Source: Burkholderia diffusa
GTDB lineage: Bacteria; Pseudomonadota; Gammaproteobacteria; Burkholderiales; Burkholderiaceae
DNA length: 64,000 bases
Assembly: GCF_001718315.1 (NCBI RefSeq)
Contig: NZ_CP013364.1
Span: forward strand, 806,001 to 870,000
Reading direction: 5' to 3'
Positions 41,613 to 50,604 of the stretch are shown here, piece by piece (within the stretch, counting starts at the first letter, position 1; each line of letters opens with the position of its first letter). Made by a program: the position numbers and the translations under genes. The notes beneath the pieces were generated by a model that was not told the origin of the DNA, made no database searches, and worked only from the letters and a program-made list of their open reading frames with translations.

Positions 41613-42776
41613 ATGACGCCACCGATCCTCCAGTTCGGCACGAGCCGCTTCCTGCTGGCGCACGTCGACCTGTTCGTGTCGCAGGCACTCGACGAGGGCA
41701 GTGCGATGGGCGGCATCGGGATCGTCCAGACCACCGGCAATCCGGCCAGTCGCGCCCGGATCGACGCGCTCCGGGCAAACGGCCGCTATCCGGTGCGCAT
41801 CCGGGGGCGCGACCGCGGCGTCATCGTGGACGAAGTCGTCGAATGCCGCGCCGTGCAGCGCGCGTGGGATGCCGAAACCGACTGGGCCGAGATTCGCCGC
41901 GCCGTGATCGAGACGGTGCGCGTCATCGTGTCGAACACCGGCGACGCGGGCTATCGTGCGGACCCGCGCGACGCCGCGGAGCTGCTCGCCGAAACGGCGC
42001 AGGCACCGCACGGTTTTCCGGCGAAGCTGCTCGTGCTGCTGTACGCACGCTGGCAGGCGCGGCCCGACGATGGCGTGTCCATTCTGCCGTGCGAGCTGAT
42101 CGCGAACAACGGCGACACGCTGCGCGATATCGTGCTGGACCTGGCGCACGGGTGGCGGATGCCCGACTCGTTCGCCGACTATCTGCGCGAGCGTTGCATC
42201 TGGGTCAACTCGCTCGTCGATCGCATCGTTTCCGAGCCGATCAATCCGGTCGGCGCGGTTGCGGAGCCCTACGCACTATGGGCGATCGAACGCCGCGCAG
42301 GCATCGCGCTGCCTTGCCGGCACGCGCAGATCGTCGTGACCGACGATCTGCGCAGTCACGAGCGGCTGAAGCTGTTTTTTCTCAACCTCGGGCACAGCTG
42401 GCTCGCTGAACAGTGGCTGTCGGCAGGGCGGCCCGATTCGGAAACGGTGCGGGACGCGATGAACGACACGCGGCTGCGCGACGGTCTCGAAGCGGTGTGG
42501 CGCGATGAAGTCGCACCGGTCTTCGCGGCGCTCGGTTTGCGCGAAACGGCCGAGCGCTATGTCGACAGCGTGCGCGAGCGCTTTCTCAATCCGTATCTTG
42601 CACATCGTCTGGCCGACATCGCGATCAACCATCGAGAGAAGGTCGCGCGGCGGATCGAGCCGCTGCTCGCACTCGCGGATTCGCTGGCGGTGCCGGCCGA
42701 ACAACCGTGCTTACGGCACATCGCTGCCCGCCATGGCAGCGCGGCCGACGCAACGACAGGGAGAATCGCATCGTGA
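41613..42776 (+). CDS. uxaB: Mannitol dehydrogenase-family oxidoreductase, probable tagaturonate reductase
   Basis: 387-residue NADH-dependent polyol/uronate reductase. UxaB-like text is seen throughout: PILQFGTSRFLLAHVDLF, VSNTGDAGY, PAKLLVLLYARW, ILPCELIANNGDTLR, WVNSLVDRIV, and FLNPYLAHRLADIAINH. It would reduce D-tagaturonate to D-altronate. It is shorter than E. coli UxaB (about 480), mainly in the middle and C-terminus, but no frame break is visible. The GTG of the altronate dehydratase gene overlaps its stop. Confidence 0.75.
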   Translation: MTPPILQFGTSRFLLAHVDLFVSQALDEGSAMGGIGIVQTTGNPASRARIDALRANGRYPVRIRGRDRGVIVDEVVECRAVQRAWDAETDWAEIRRAVIETVRVIVSNTGDAGYRADPRDAAELLAETAQAPHGFPAKLLVLLYARWQARPDDGVSILPCELIANNGDTLRDIVLDLAHGWRMPDSFADYLRERCIWVNSLVDRIVSEPINPVGAVAEPYALWAIERRAGIALPCRHAQIVVTDDLRSHERLKLFFLNLGHSWLAEQWLSAGRPDSETVRDAMNDTRLRDGLEAVWRDEVAPVFAALGLRETAERYVDSVRERFLNPYLAHRLADIAINHREKVARRIEPLLALADSLAVPAEQPCLRHIAARHGSAADATTGRIAS

Positions 42777-44296
42777 ATCAACCGACAGTCGTCATCCTTC
42801 ACCGCGACGACAACGTCGCGGTCGCGCTCGACGCGCTTGAACCGGGCGGGTCGATCGACGTGAATGGCACGCCGCTGCGCGCCGCGGCGGCGGTGCCGGC
42901 CGGCCACAAGATCGCCACGGCCGCGATTGCACGCGGGGCGGCGATCGTCAAATGCGGGCAGTCGATCGGCATCGCGCTGCGCGACATCGTTGCCGGCGAG
43001 CACGTGCACGTGCACAACGTCGGGATGCCCGAGCGGCATGCGCTCGACGACGGGCCTGCCGGTTCGGTGCACGACGCACCGCCGGATCGGCTCGATACCT
43101 TCGACGGATTCGTGCGGCCCGACGGCAGTGTGGGAACGCGCAACTACATTGGCGTGATCGCGAGCGTCAACTGTTCGGCGAGCGTGTGTCATGCCATCGC
43201 CGATGCGTACCGGCATGGCGCACTCGATGCGTTCGGCCATGTCGACGGCGTCGTCGCGATCACTCATCAGAGCGGATGCGGGATGTCGGCCACGGGGGAC
43301 GGGATCGAGCTGCTGCGGCGCACGCTCGTCGGGTACGCACGCAACCCGAATTTCGCCGGCGTGCTGTTCGTCGGCCTCGGGTGCGAAGTCAATCAGGTGC
43401 GGACGCTCGCGGCGAAGTTGGGCGCATCCGCGTCGGGCACCGTTCGCACGCTGGTCATTCAGGACGAGAGCGGTGTGCGCGAATCCGTCGCGCGCGGTGT
43501 GTCGATTGTCCGCGAGCTGCTGGAGGCGGCCGAAGGCGCGCGGCGCAGCGCCGTGCCGGCGTCGCGGCTGACGGTCGGCCTGCAATGCGGCGGCTCCGAC
43601 GGCTACTCGGGGATCACGGCGAATCCCGTGCTGGGCGCGGCGGTCGATCTGCTGGTACGCAACGGCGGCACGGCGATTCTGTCCGAGACGCCCGAGATCT
43701 ACGGTGCGGAGCATCTGCTGGTCGCTCGCGCGGCCTCACGAGACGTGGCCGGGCGGTTGCTCGGCAGGCTGCAATGGTGGGAGCGCTATGTCGCCGACAA
43801 CGGCGGTGAAATGAACAACAACCCGTCACCCGGCAATATCGCCGGCGGTATCACGACGATTCTCGAGAAGTCGCTCGGCGCGGTGTCGAAGGGCGGCCGA
43901 TCGGCGCTTCGCGCGGTCTACGACTATGCCGAACCGGTGCGGCAGTCAGGCCTCGTGTTCATGGATACGCCCGGTTACGACCCGGTGTCGGCCACCGGAC
44001 AGATCGCCGGCGGCGCGAACCTCGTGTGCTTCACCACGGGACGCGGCTCGGTGTTCGGCTCGAAGCCGGTGCCCACGATCAAGATCGCGACGACGACCGG
44101 CTTGTTCGAGCGGATGCGATCGGACATGGACTTCGACAGCGGCGGCATCCTCGCCGGTTCGCTGACCGTCGACGAAGCGGGCGCGCTGCTGTTTCGGCTG
44201 ATGCTCGACGTCGCGTCCGGACGAACATCCCGAAGCGAGGAGAACGGCATCGGCGAGCGCGAGTTCGTGCCGTGGCAGCGCGGCGCGATCATGTGA
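42773..44296 (+). CDS. uxaA: Altronate dehydratase UxaA
   Basis: 507-residue iron-dependent dehydratase turning D-altronate into 2-keto-3-deoxy-D-gluconate. The N-terminal SAF-like domain (residues 1-95, AAVPAGHKIATAAI) and C-terminal UxaA/GarD domain (GFVRPDGSVGTRNYIGVIAS, THQSGCGMS, VGLQCGGSDGYSGITANP, NNPSPGNIAGGITTILEKSL) are complete. Conserved Cys and the SGCGM motif fit metal binding. The GTG start at 42773 overlaps the previous stop (GTGA). Its product enters the KDG kinase/KDPG aldolase route encoded elsewhere. Confidence 0.9.
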   Translation: MNQPTVVILHRDDNVAVALDALEPGGSIDVNGTPLRAAAAVPAGHKIATAAIARGAAIVKCGQSIGIALRDIVAGEHVHVHNVGMPERHALDDGPAGSVHDAPPDRLDTFDGFVRPDGSVGTRNYIGVIASVNCSASVCHAIADAYRHGALDAFGHVDGVVAITHQSGCGMSATGDGIELLRRTLVGYARNPNFAGVLFVGLGCEVNQVRTLAAKLGASASGTVRTLVIQDESGVRESVARGVSIVRELLEAAEGARRSAVPASRLTVGLQCGGSDGYSGITANPVLGAAVDLLVRNGGTAILSETPEIYGAEHLLVARAASRDVAGRLLGRLQWWERYVADNGGEMNNNPSPGNIAGGITTILEKSLGAVSKGGRSALRAVYDYAEPVRQSGLVFMDTPGYDPVSATGQIAGGANLVCFTTGRGSVFGSKPVPTIKIATTTGLFERMRSDMDFDSGGILAGSLTVDEAGALLFRLMLDVASGRTSRSEENGIGEREFVPWQRGAIM

Positions 44297-44320
44297 CGCG
44301 GGGCGAGCCGGCGTACCCGA

Positions 44321-44344
44321 CGTGCCGACAGTGTCGTCGGCACG
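44321..44344 (+). terminator. Hairpin after uxaA, likely operon terminator
   Basis: Perfect 9-bp stem CGTGCCGAC / GTCGGCACG with a 6-nt loop, 24 nt after the uxaA stop. There is no clear T-run, but the position at the end of an eight-gene operon supports a terminator. Confidence 0.55.
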
Positions 44345-45066
44345 CCCGCGATTGCCCGATCGCGGGACGCATCGGAAAGCAGAACCGCTTTACGGGCGAG
44401 CGCGCCCGCCCGAGCCTGCGCAGACGTCCGGAGTGACGGCCGAGTCCGGCTGCCGGGATTGTCGTTGTCGCGATGGCCGGCGACGTAGCGATCACCGGGC
44501 GTTCGGCCCGATACCGCGAGCGGCGAGGTTGGCATACAGCGCGCGCATGGAGAAGTCGGACATGACTCGTCCAGCCAACTCCGCCGCTCACCATATCGTT
44601 GCCGATACTTCGAATCAAGCTGCACCTGCGCGTGCGATTCTAAGAAAATCAGGTATTGACGTTGACACCGAACAATAGGATTTCGCAACTCTCGGAGACT
44701 GATCAGGGCATGTCACGGATGGTTTCGCCTTCACGAGAGTGACCCTGGCCTGTCTCATTTAGAAGTGGAGAATTCCGGCATGACGTTGTCATCGAGACCA
44801 GGAGGTCATGCCGTGAGAACAGCAAGTCCATCGAAGAACAGATCACCTATGCGTTGAAGCAGGCCGACGCCGTGGGCGCGTCGACCAAGAGTGAATTTAC
44901 TGCATCAGCGGCGTCCACCAGATAGATCAGTCGGCCTTCCGTGAATGAATTGTATGGATTGCAATACCCGATTTCGGCAATTCGTTACGAAATCCTTTCG
45001 TTGGGTTTTCTTATTGAGAATGATTATGAAGAGATCGAGGGTGCCGAATTATATTCAAATGTCTTA
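44345..45066. other. Gene-poor stretch with an IS3-type orfA remnant
   Basis: No intact gene. At 44821-44880 the plus strand reads SKSIEEQITYALKQADAVGA, clearly the N-terminal region of an IS3-family OrfA, with no HTH or orfB left. A TGTCTCATTTAGAAGTGG-like IS end lies near 44753. From 44930 on the DNA becomes AT-rich up to the thr-leader promoter. The whole stretch looks like a recombination scar. Confidence 0.5.
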
Positions 45067-45095
45067 TTGACAGACGTTAACGAAGTGACTAGATT
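45067..45095 (+). promoter_or_regulatory. Strong sigma-70-like promoter of the thr leader / ThrRS unit
   Basis: Perfect -35 TTGACA (45067-45072), 17-nt spacer, -10 TAGATT (45090-45095). Transcription would start about 6-7 nt later, at or next to the A of the leader ATG (45102). The inverted repeat GTGAC (45085-45089) / GTCAC (45097-45101) straddles the -10 and could be an operator. Confidence 0.75.
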
Positions 45096-45101
45096 CGTCA
45101 C

Positions 45102-45182
45102 ATGAGCGCACTTTTCGTCACGACGACCACGACCACCACCACGACCGCCAACGGCGGGCCGGGGGGAGGTTGCACGTCGTAA
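45102..45182 (+). CDS. Thr-rich leader peptide (attenuation leader)
   Basis: 26-codon frame reading MSALFV, then nine consecutive Thr codons (45120-45146), then ANGGPGGGCTS and TAA. A run of the amino acid that the downstream enzyme charges, followed by a terminator, is the signature of transcription attenuation by ribosome stalling. When charged tRNA-Thr is scarce the ribosome would stall in the run and allow read-through into the synthetase gene. The ATG lies at the predicted transcription start, so the message may be leaderless. GGCGGG at 45153-45158 can pair with CCCGCC at 45209-45214 as a candidate antiterminator (assigned by eye). Confidence 0.8.
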   Translation: MSALFVTTTTTTTTTANGGPGGGCTS

Positions 45183-45204
45183 GTCGGTGCCTCAAACGAT
45201 CCCC

Positions 45205-45235
45205 AAGCCCCGCCGGAAACGGACGGGGCTTTTTT
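45205..45235 (+). terminator. Intrinsic terminator (attenuator) before the ThrRS-like gene
   Basis: AAGCCCCG (45205-45212) pairs with CGGGGCTT (45224-45231). An inner CCG/CGG extends the stem around a GAAA tetraloop, with one bulged A. A run of T follows (45230-45235). It lies 22 nt after the leader stop codon and 39 nt before the synthetase ATG, so it can act as a regulated attenuator. Confidence 0.85.
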
Positions 45236-45273
45236 AATGCTCCGTCCGACCGGTACCAACGTCAACGGAGAAC

Positions 45274-46485
45274 ATGATGGACGATTTCGACCACCGGGTA
45301 CTCGGCAACAAACTCGACCTGTTTCATCAGCAGGATGAAAGTCCGGGTGCCATCTTCTGGCATCCGCGCGGCATGGTTCTTTATCGGGTCGTCGAGGAAT
45401 ATATCCGCGTCCGGATGCGACAGGCCGGCTTTGCGGAAGTGCGGACTCCTCAAATCGTCTCCCGCAGTCTTTGGGAGGAGAGCGGCCACTGGGAGAAGTT
45501 CGGGCGAAACATGTTTTCGCTCGAGAACGACGGCAATCCGTACTGCCTCAAACCAATGAGTTGCCCGTGTCATGTGCAGATCTTCAAGAAAGGCTCGCGC
45601 TCGTACCGTGATCTCCCGCTGCGATATTCGGAGTTCGGCATGGTCCATCGAGCCGAGCCTTCGGGCGCGCTGCATGGCCTCATGCGCGCCCGTGCGTTCA
45701 CGCAGGACGACGCCCATGTGCTTTGCATGCCGGATCAGGTCGAGGTCGAAGTCGCACGATTCTGCATATTGCTGAAGGCGATCTACGCGGACTTCGGGTT
45801 CGCTGAATTCGATGTGGCGTTGTCGACGCGGCCAGCGGTTCGGGCCGGCGACGATGCAGTGTGGGATCGTGCGGAGGCGATGCTCGCGTCCGCTGCACGA
45901 GCGGCCGGCCTGGATTTCGAGATCCAGAGCGGAGAAGGCGCGTTCTATGGCCCGAAGCTCGAATTTCATCTGCTCGACCGCCAGGGTCGGAAGTGGCAAT
46001 GCGGAACGATCCAACTCGACTTCGTATTGCCCGAGCGGCTCGGTGCCGCGTATGTCGGAGAGGACGGCGCGAAGGTGACGCCAGTCATGTTGCATCACGC
46101 GGTGTTGGGGAGCCTCGAACGGTTCATCGGCATTCTTCTCGAGCACTATCAGGGATGGTTGCCGACGTGGCTCGCGCCGGACCAGGTCGTCGTTGCGAAC
46201 ATCGGACAGGAAGAGCGCGCATTTGCCGATGACACGGCGTTCGCCTTCGAAGACATCGGCTGCCGCGTGCTGCGGGATTTCCGTGCCGAGCGTCTGCCGC
46301 GCAAGATCTTCGATGCGAGGGAACTGGCTGCGCCGATCGTCGCGGTGGCTGGTCGGAGGGAGGCGCTGGCCGGCGAGGTGTCGTTGCGCATGCGGGACGG
46401 AGAGCAGCACGTGCTGACGATCAACGACGCGCTCGCGTACCTGAAGCAACATGCACGCGTCCCGTCCGCGACGCGGGTGTTCTGA
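45274..46485 (+). CDS. Short threonyl-tRNA synthetase paralogue (no TGS or editing domain)
   Basis: 403 residues against about 640 for housekeeping ThrRS. Only the class II catalytic core and anticodon-binding domain remain. The core is clear: motif 1 region near GMVLYRVVEEYIRVRMRQAGF, zinc ligands Cys97 (LKPMSCPCH), His148 (FTQDDAH) and His274 (VMLHHAVLGS). Motif 2 is YRDLPLRYSEFG..HRAEPSGALHG and motif 3 is LGSLERFIGILLEHYQG (each shortened). The usual MNCPGH is MSCPCH here. Residues about 300-400 are the anticodon domain. The start follows CGGAGAAC. Without the N-terminal editing domain, Ser-tRNA-Thr could not be cleared in cis. It could be a back-up or an inhibitor-resistant enzyme. Confidence 0.88.
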   Translation: MMDDFDHRVLGNKLDLFHQQDESPGAIFWHPRGMVLYRVVEEYIRVRMRQAGFAEVRTPQIVSRSLWEESGHWEKFGRNMFSLENDGNPYCLKPMSCPCHVQIFKKGSRSYRDLPLRYSEFGMVHRAEPSGALHGLMRARAFTQDDAHVLCMPDQVEVEVARFCILLKAIYADFGFAEFDVALSTRPAVRAGDDAVWDRAEAMLASAARAAGLDFEIQSGEGAFYGPKLEFHLLDRQGRKWQCGTIQLDFVLPERLGAAYVGEDGAKVTPVMLHHAVLGSLERFIGILLEHYQGWLPTWLAPDQVVVANIGQEERAFADDTAFAFEDIGCRVLRDFRAERLPRKIFDARELAAPIVAVAGRREALAGEVSLRMRDGEQHVLTINDALAYLKQHARVPSATRVF

Positions 46486-47616
46486 TCTGACGGCAGGGCC
46501 GCTTCCGGCGATCACGGGCGGATAGAGGGCGCTTTGCAGATAGATCGAATCGATCCATATCAATATTTTAATAAGCAATTCTAAAAAATTATGAGAGAGG
46601 CCAGAGAACGAGCAATTCAATGGGCTGAAAATTGTTGCGGGTCTGGGCCGTGTCGGCGCAGCGGGAATGGTACAGATCGGGAATACGGACAACGCTATGT
46701 CACGCTAAAGTTTTCATGGCGTGAAGCCCACCAGTTTTCATTGGGCCGGAGAGGTATCACGGGACGAAGGCCGTACGTGGCAATTGCATGCGGACGTGTT
46801 TGCCGAACGTGTTGCGGATTGACCGTGACACCGCCGATCGTTTGCTTTCTGCTCAGGCCGGCTCAAGCCTCAGAAAGCAACTATCGGGATTTCGGCCTCG
46901 CCGGGTGCGCAGCGCCACAGACTTTCCGCTTTCAGGTCCGCAGACAACGGCGGCGAGCCGATGGGTCTGAAGAAATTGCCGATCAAATTGATACTCGCGA
47001 CAAAGAAACCCAGCGACGTAACGCCGTCTCGCGGCTTCCTCGGAGAGTTCATCGTCGTGGTCGACCTCGAAGTCTTGCCCGGGCTTAACCGATCTTGTTT
47101 CTAGATCGGAAGGACTGTGGACAAAATCGCGTTCGCAATGACGTTCGCGTCTAGCTGATGCCATGACGGATTAGGTTTGTCTATCGTTCAATTCGACGAC
47201 GTTGCGATCGGCCGGTCCTCGCAGACAAGTATGCGAGCTGGCCGTCAAATCTGATTGGTTCCTGAGCGCGAGTGCTCAGAGATGTGACGGCGGATGGGAG
47301 CGAACCTTCGCTACTGGATGGAACGGTGATTTGGATGTCTGAATGGACGCTCCGGCGAATGACGGGTTGAATCCGCATCTGAAATGCGCCGCACGGTTCG
47401 CAAGATGGGGACCGGCAGAAACGGGTCGCAAAGCGCCGTTTGCATCTCGTCGGAGCGGCCATTCGGTATCGGACATGGTCGCTTGCGGACCTCGAAAATG
47501 GCGTGATAGCGAGATAATGCCTTTATCCCGGTACCTGCGAAAACTACAAAGGAATGCTTTACTTTAGAACTTCGCTGAGCGACCCATACGACAGATGCCA
47601 GAATGCCGCGCGTGGG
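46486..47616. other. 1.1-kb gene-poor region
   Basis: No frame on either strand has a start site, family resemblance and steady codon bias together. The first 100 bp (46520-46595) are AT-rich. Minus-strand fragments in 46850-47160 (for example TSLGFFVASINLIGNFFRPIG) hint at a decayed gene but cannot be named. Confidence 0.4.
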
Positions 47617-50604
47617 CTATTTCGCTTGCTCGTCCTCTGTCACGACGCCTTTGCCTGGCAGGCCTGCCGTCGCCGTCTGCTTGATTCGCATCGCGGCCGC
47701 GTCGGCCGGAAAATGCGCAAGTCGTGCGGCCAGTGCCTGATCGAAGCCGGGCATCGCTCTCGCGAGATCCAGCCAATCCGGCAGGTACGGCGAATCCGAC
47801 GTATCGTATCGCACATGGGACAGCACCATCGCGACCGCTGCGGCCCTGTCGCCCGCGTAGCGAACCAGCGTCTCCGGTGCGGCAACGTTGCCTGCGTCCA
47901 ACACGGTGCGCGTAGCACCTGCATCCTTCGTGCGAATGCTGGCCGGCGGGAGGGCAAAGACATACTCGGCCGAAGCGGCCTGCCATCGGCGTGGCGCGAG
48001 CCATTGCGGCGGCGGTGCCGATGTCGCGCCGTAGACGGCTGTCCACAGGTGTAGCGGCGCAGCGCCGGCCACGGTATAGACGAACCGCGCGTGTCGATAG
48101 CCGAGCGGGGCGTCGAACGATTCGATCGGCTCGCCATCGAGTGCGGTGCTGACGATGCGGATGTCGCGGCCGCCGTGAACAACCACATTGACGGATGCGC
48201 CCGGCTGCAGCACGACGCGCTGTCCGTCCACCGTCGTGGACACGCTGCGCGCCAGCCCGTTGTAGACCGAGACGGTGACGCGGCCCTGCGTCCAGCCGAA
48301 CACAAGCGCGGAACCCACGATCCCGAGTGCGACAGCCGCACGCGCCAGACCGGGAAGCACACCGTTGGCAGTACTGAAGCGCTCGCGGAAGGTCGGCTTG
48401 TCGACACGCAACATACGTTCCGTGCCGACGACCAGCGTGTCGTAGGCGGACGGCACAGATGGCGCTGGATGGGGGGCGTCCATCGCGGGTGCGCGGGAGT
48501 CGGCGTGGGCGGCAGCGACGACCGCTTCGGCGCGCAGGAGCTCGTCGAGTGACGCGCGACGCAACTCAGACAAGTGACCGGCGACATGCTGGACCCAGCC
48601 GCTGCCGGCGCGCAACCAGCCATCTATGTTGCTTCGCACGGGATCGTCGAGCGCGAATCGCCCTAGCGCGTCGGGCCACGTGTCGACGTGGAGTGCGGCC
48701 AGCACGGGTGCGCCCGGGCGTACGTCTTGCGCATTCCGGAAGACCTGCACCAGCACTCGCTGCAGTTGCTCCGCCGCGCGGATGATATGACCGACGCCGT
48801 TCTCGGTGATCGACCCGCCTGCCGCAGCCCGGTGCTGCCGCAACAGTAGATGCGCGTGGGCGTCGCGCACGTTGGCTTCTGCATGCTCGGCATAGTGAAC
48901 GATGCTCAGCAATCCTTCGAGATAGGCGCGCCATGCCGGTGACACGGTGTCTGCGGCGGCCAGATGGGCGCTGCGCACCGCTTTCAGCACCGCTTGCAGG
49001 CCACCCCGGACCGCGGCTCGCTCGGCATCGACCGCATCGATCGCGTCGGGCAACTCGGCGCGCCGCAGCACTTTGCCGCGGTGGCGGATGATGCCGTCAC
49101 TGGCTTGATAGTGTCCGTCGTGCAGCGAGCGCAGCAGTGCATGCTCGCGATCGAGCTTGCGTAACCGCTCTAGGCCCTCGCTGATGGCGGCAGGGTACAG
49201 CGCGTCGAATTCGAGCGGCCCAGTGAGCGTTGCTGGTTCCGTCAACGACTGCGGGGACCGCGCGTGCCGTGCAGCCGGGAAACTCATATAGATGCCCCGA
49301 TATTCCGGCCTCAGGTGTTCCTGAGTGAAATGTTCGTCCAGCTGCCGCACCGAAACGTCGGGGTCAACCGTCGCGTGCCCGGTGTCGCCGATCAGCACGG
49401 CTGTCACGCGCTCGCGCAGGTTGCGCGCCTCGTCGAACAGCACCCACGCGCTGCGCTCGTCGGTCGGCGCGGCGAGATAGGTGCGCTTGGCGTTTTCTTC
49501 CCGTTCGTGATTTTGCGGGTGCGTGGCCCACATGCGGGGCGGCTGCGCGATCTCCCGATCGAATACGCGGAAGGTCGCGGCACCGTCCACAGGCGCCTGC
49601 GGGCGTCGGCCGTAGGCCGGATCGTTGTAGATGCGGCCGAGTCGATCGGCAAAAGCCTGGTGGATGACGAATGCATCGCACGGCGGACGAGCGTTGCCCA
49701 CTTCACTGCGCAGGAAGCCCAATGTGCGATCCCATGCGTCGTCGGCGATCTGCAGCCGGTGCAGCGCGTGTACGATGGCGTCGCTGCCGCTCACCGACAC
49801 TGCGACCAGATCGGCTTGCATTTCCATTTCCCGCGACAGCGCGCGCTGTGCGAGGACAACGAGGCGGAACGCCGTATCGATGATCGACCGCAATGCCCAG
49901 ACAGCGAGACTGAGCAGCCAGCCGATCCACGAGATGCGCACGTCGAGATTCGACAGACGGTGCAGGAAGCGATCGAGCAGGTCGCGCTGCGCGACGATGT
50001 GGACGGCGATCTGCTGCGCTGTATAGACCCATCGACCCAGCGCCATCGACCGCTGCGCAAAATGTCCGAACTCATGTGCGCACACCGCCTTGAATTCGCT
50101 GAGATTGAGCATGTTGACGAGCGCGAGCCCGATCTCCAGATGCTTGTGCGACGATCGAATCAGGTTCAGCAGCGACAGGTCGTAGAAGACGGCCGCATTG
50201 ACCCGAGCGCTGACGAACACCTTGTGCGGGCGCGGTGCGGCGGCCTCGTCGGCGATACGGTCGAGAAAGGCGAACAGGCGCGGCTGCTGCGCGCGCGTCA
50301 ATTCAAGGCGATCCGCACGAATGTCTTTCCCGACGAAGAAGAGCGCCTTGGCCAGGAACACCGCGAGGAAAAGGCTGCCGCCGCATGCGAGCCATTCGGG
50401 TAGCCCGGCCGACTCGCTGTCCAGCGCCAGTCGCAACGCCCCGGTGGCGGCCAGGAACGCGAACCAGGCGGTCAGCGCGAGATACAGCAGAATGAACAGC
50501 ACCAGGGCGACCACGGCCAGCCACGCGTTGCGGCGATACGAGGCGGTCGGGCGCGTCAGTTCGGCCGGCACGTCACGCGGTCCGGCAGGGTAAATGGTTT
50601 CCAT
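47617..50604 (-). CDS. Large membrane-anchored M48-family zinc metallopeptidase
   Basis: 995-residue protein. Two N-terminal TM segments (WLAVVALVLFILLYLALTAW and WLACGGSLFLAVFLAKALFF) precede the peptidase core, with HEFGH at residues 177-181 (AVCAHEFGHFAQ). The downstream Glu of the M48 family lies in SREMEMQADLVAVSVSG. A further hydrophobic stretch follows (WIGWLLSLAVWALRSII), then a long soluble helical region to about residue 700. A late TM (GLARAAVALGIVGSALVFGW) and a beta-rich end (RVTVSVYNGLARSVSTTVDG) close the protein. The C-terminal half is not part of a typical HtpX/Ste24 enzyme. Substrate unknown; it probably acts in membrane protein quality control or stress response. Confidence 0.75.
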   Translation of the reverse strand: METIYPAGPRDVPAELTRPTASYRRNAWLAVVALVLFILLYLALTAWFAFLAATGALRLALDSESAGLPEWLACGGSLFLAVFLAKALFFVGKDIRADRLELTRAQQPRLFAFLDRIADEAAAPRPHKVFVSARVNAAVFYDLSLLNLIRSSHKHLEIGLALVNMLNLSEFKAVCAHEFGHFAQRSMALGRWVYTAQQIAVHIVAQRDLLDRFLHRLSNLDVRISWIGWLLSLAVWALRSIIDTAFRLVVLAQRALSREMEMQADLVAVSVSGSDAIVHALHRLQIADDAWDRTLGFLRSEVGNARPPCDAFVIHQAFADRLGRIYNDPAYGRRPQAPVDGAATFRVFDREIAQPPRMWATHPQNHEREENAKRTYLAAPTDERSAWVLFDEARNLRERVTAVLIGDTGHATVDPDVSVRQLDEHFTQEHLRPEYRGIYMSFPAARHARSPQSLTEPATLTGPLEFDALYPAAISEGLERLRKLDREHALLRSLHDGHYQASDGIIRHRGKVLRRAELPDAIDAVDAERAAVRGGLQAVLKAVRSAHLAAADTVSPAWRAYLEGLLSIVHYAEHAEANVRDAHAHLLLRQHRAAAGGSITENGVGHIIRAAEQLQRVLVQVFRNAQDVRPGAPVLAALHVDTWPDALGRFALDDPVRSNIDGWLRAGSGWVQHVAGHLSELRRASLDELLRAEAVVAAAHADSRAPAMDAPHPAPSVPSAYDTLVVGTERMLRVDKPTFRERFSTANGVLPGLARAAVALGIVGSALVFGWTQGRVTVSVYNGLARSVSTTVDGQRVVLQPGASVNVVVHGGRDIRIVSTALDGEPIESFDAPLGYRHARFVYTVAGAAPLHLWTAVYGATSAPPPQWLAPRRWQAASAEYVFALPPASIRTKDAGATRTVLDAGNVAAPETLVRYAGDRAAAVAMVLSHVRYDTSDSPYLPDWLDLARAMPGFDQALAARLAHFPADAAAMRIKQTATAGLPGKGVVTEDEQAK

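Noticed and set aside
38651..41740. 1029-codon minus-strand open frame
   Set aside because: Antisense to the AKR, lactonase and LgoD-like genes, which are strongly supported; no domain text.
35065..44296. Operon read as a classical L-fucose pathway
   Set aside because: No fuconate dehydratase or keto-deoxy-fuconate enzymes; LgoD-, UxaB- and UxaA-like genes fit L-galactonate instead. Kept as an alternative because the first two enzymes accept both sugars.
45102..45240. T-box riboswitch before the ThrRS-like gene
   Set aside because: No T-box sequence or specifier stems, and T-boxes are rare in proteobacteria. The Thr-run leader peptide explains the terminator better.
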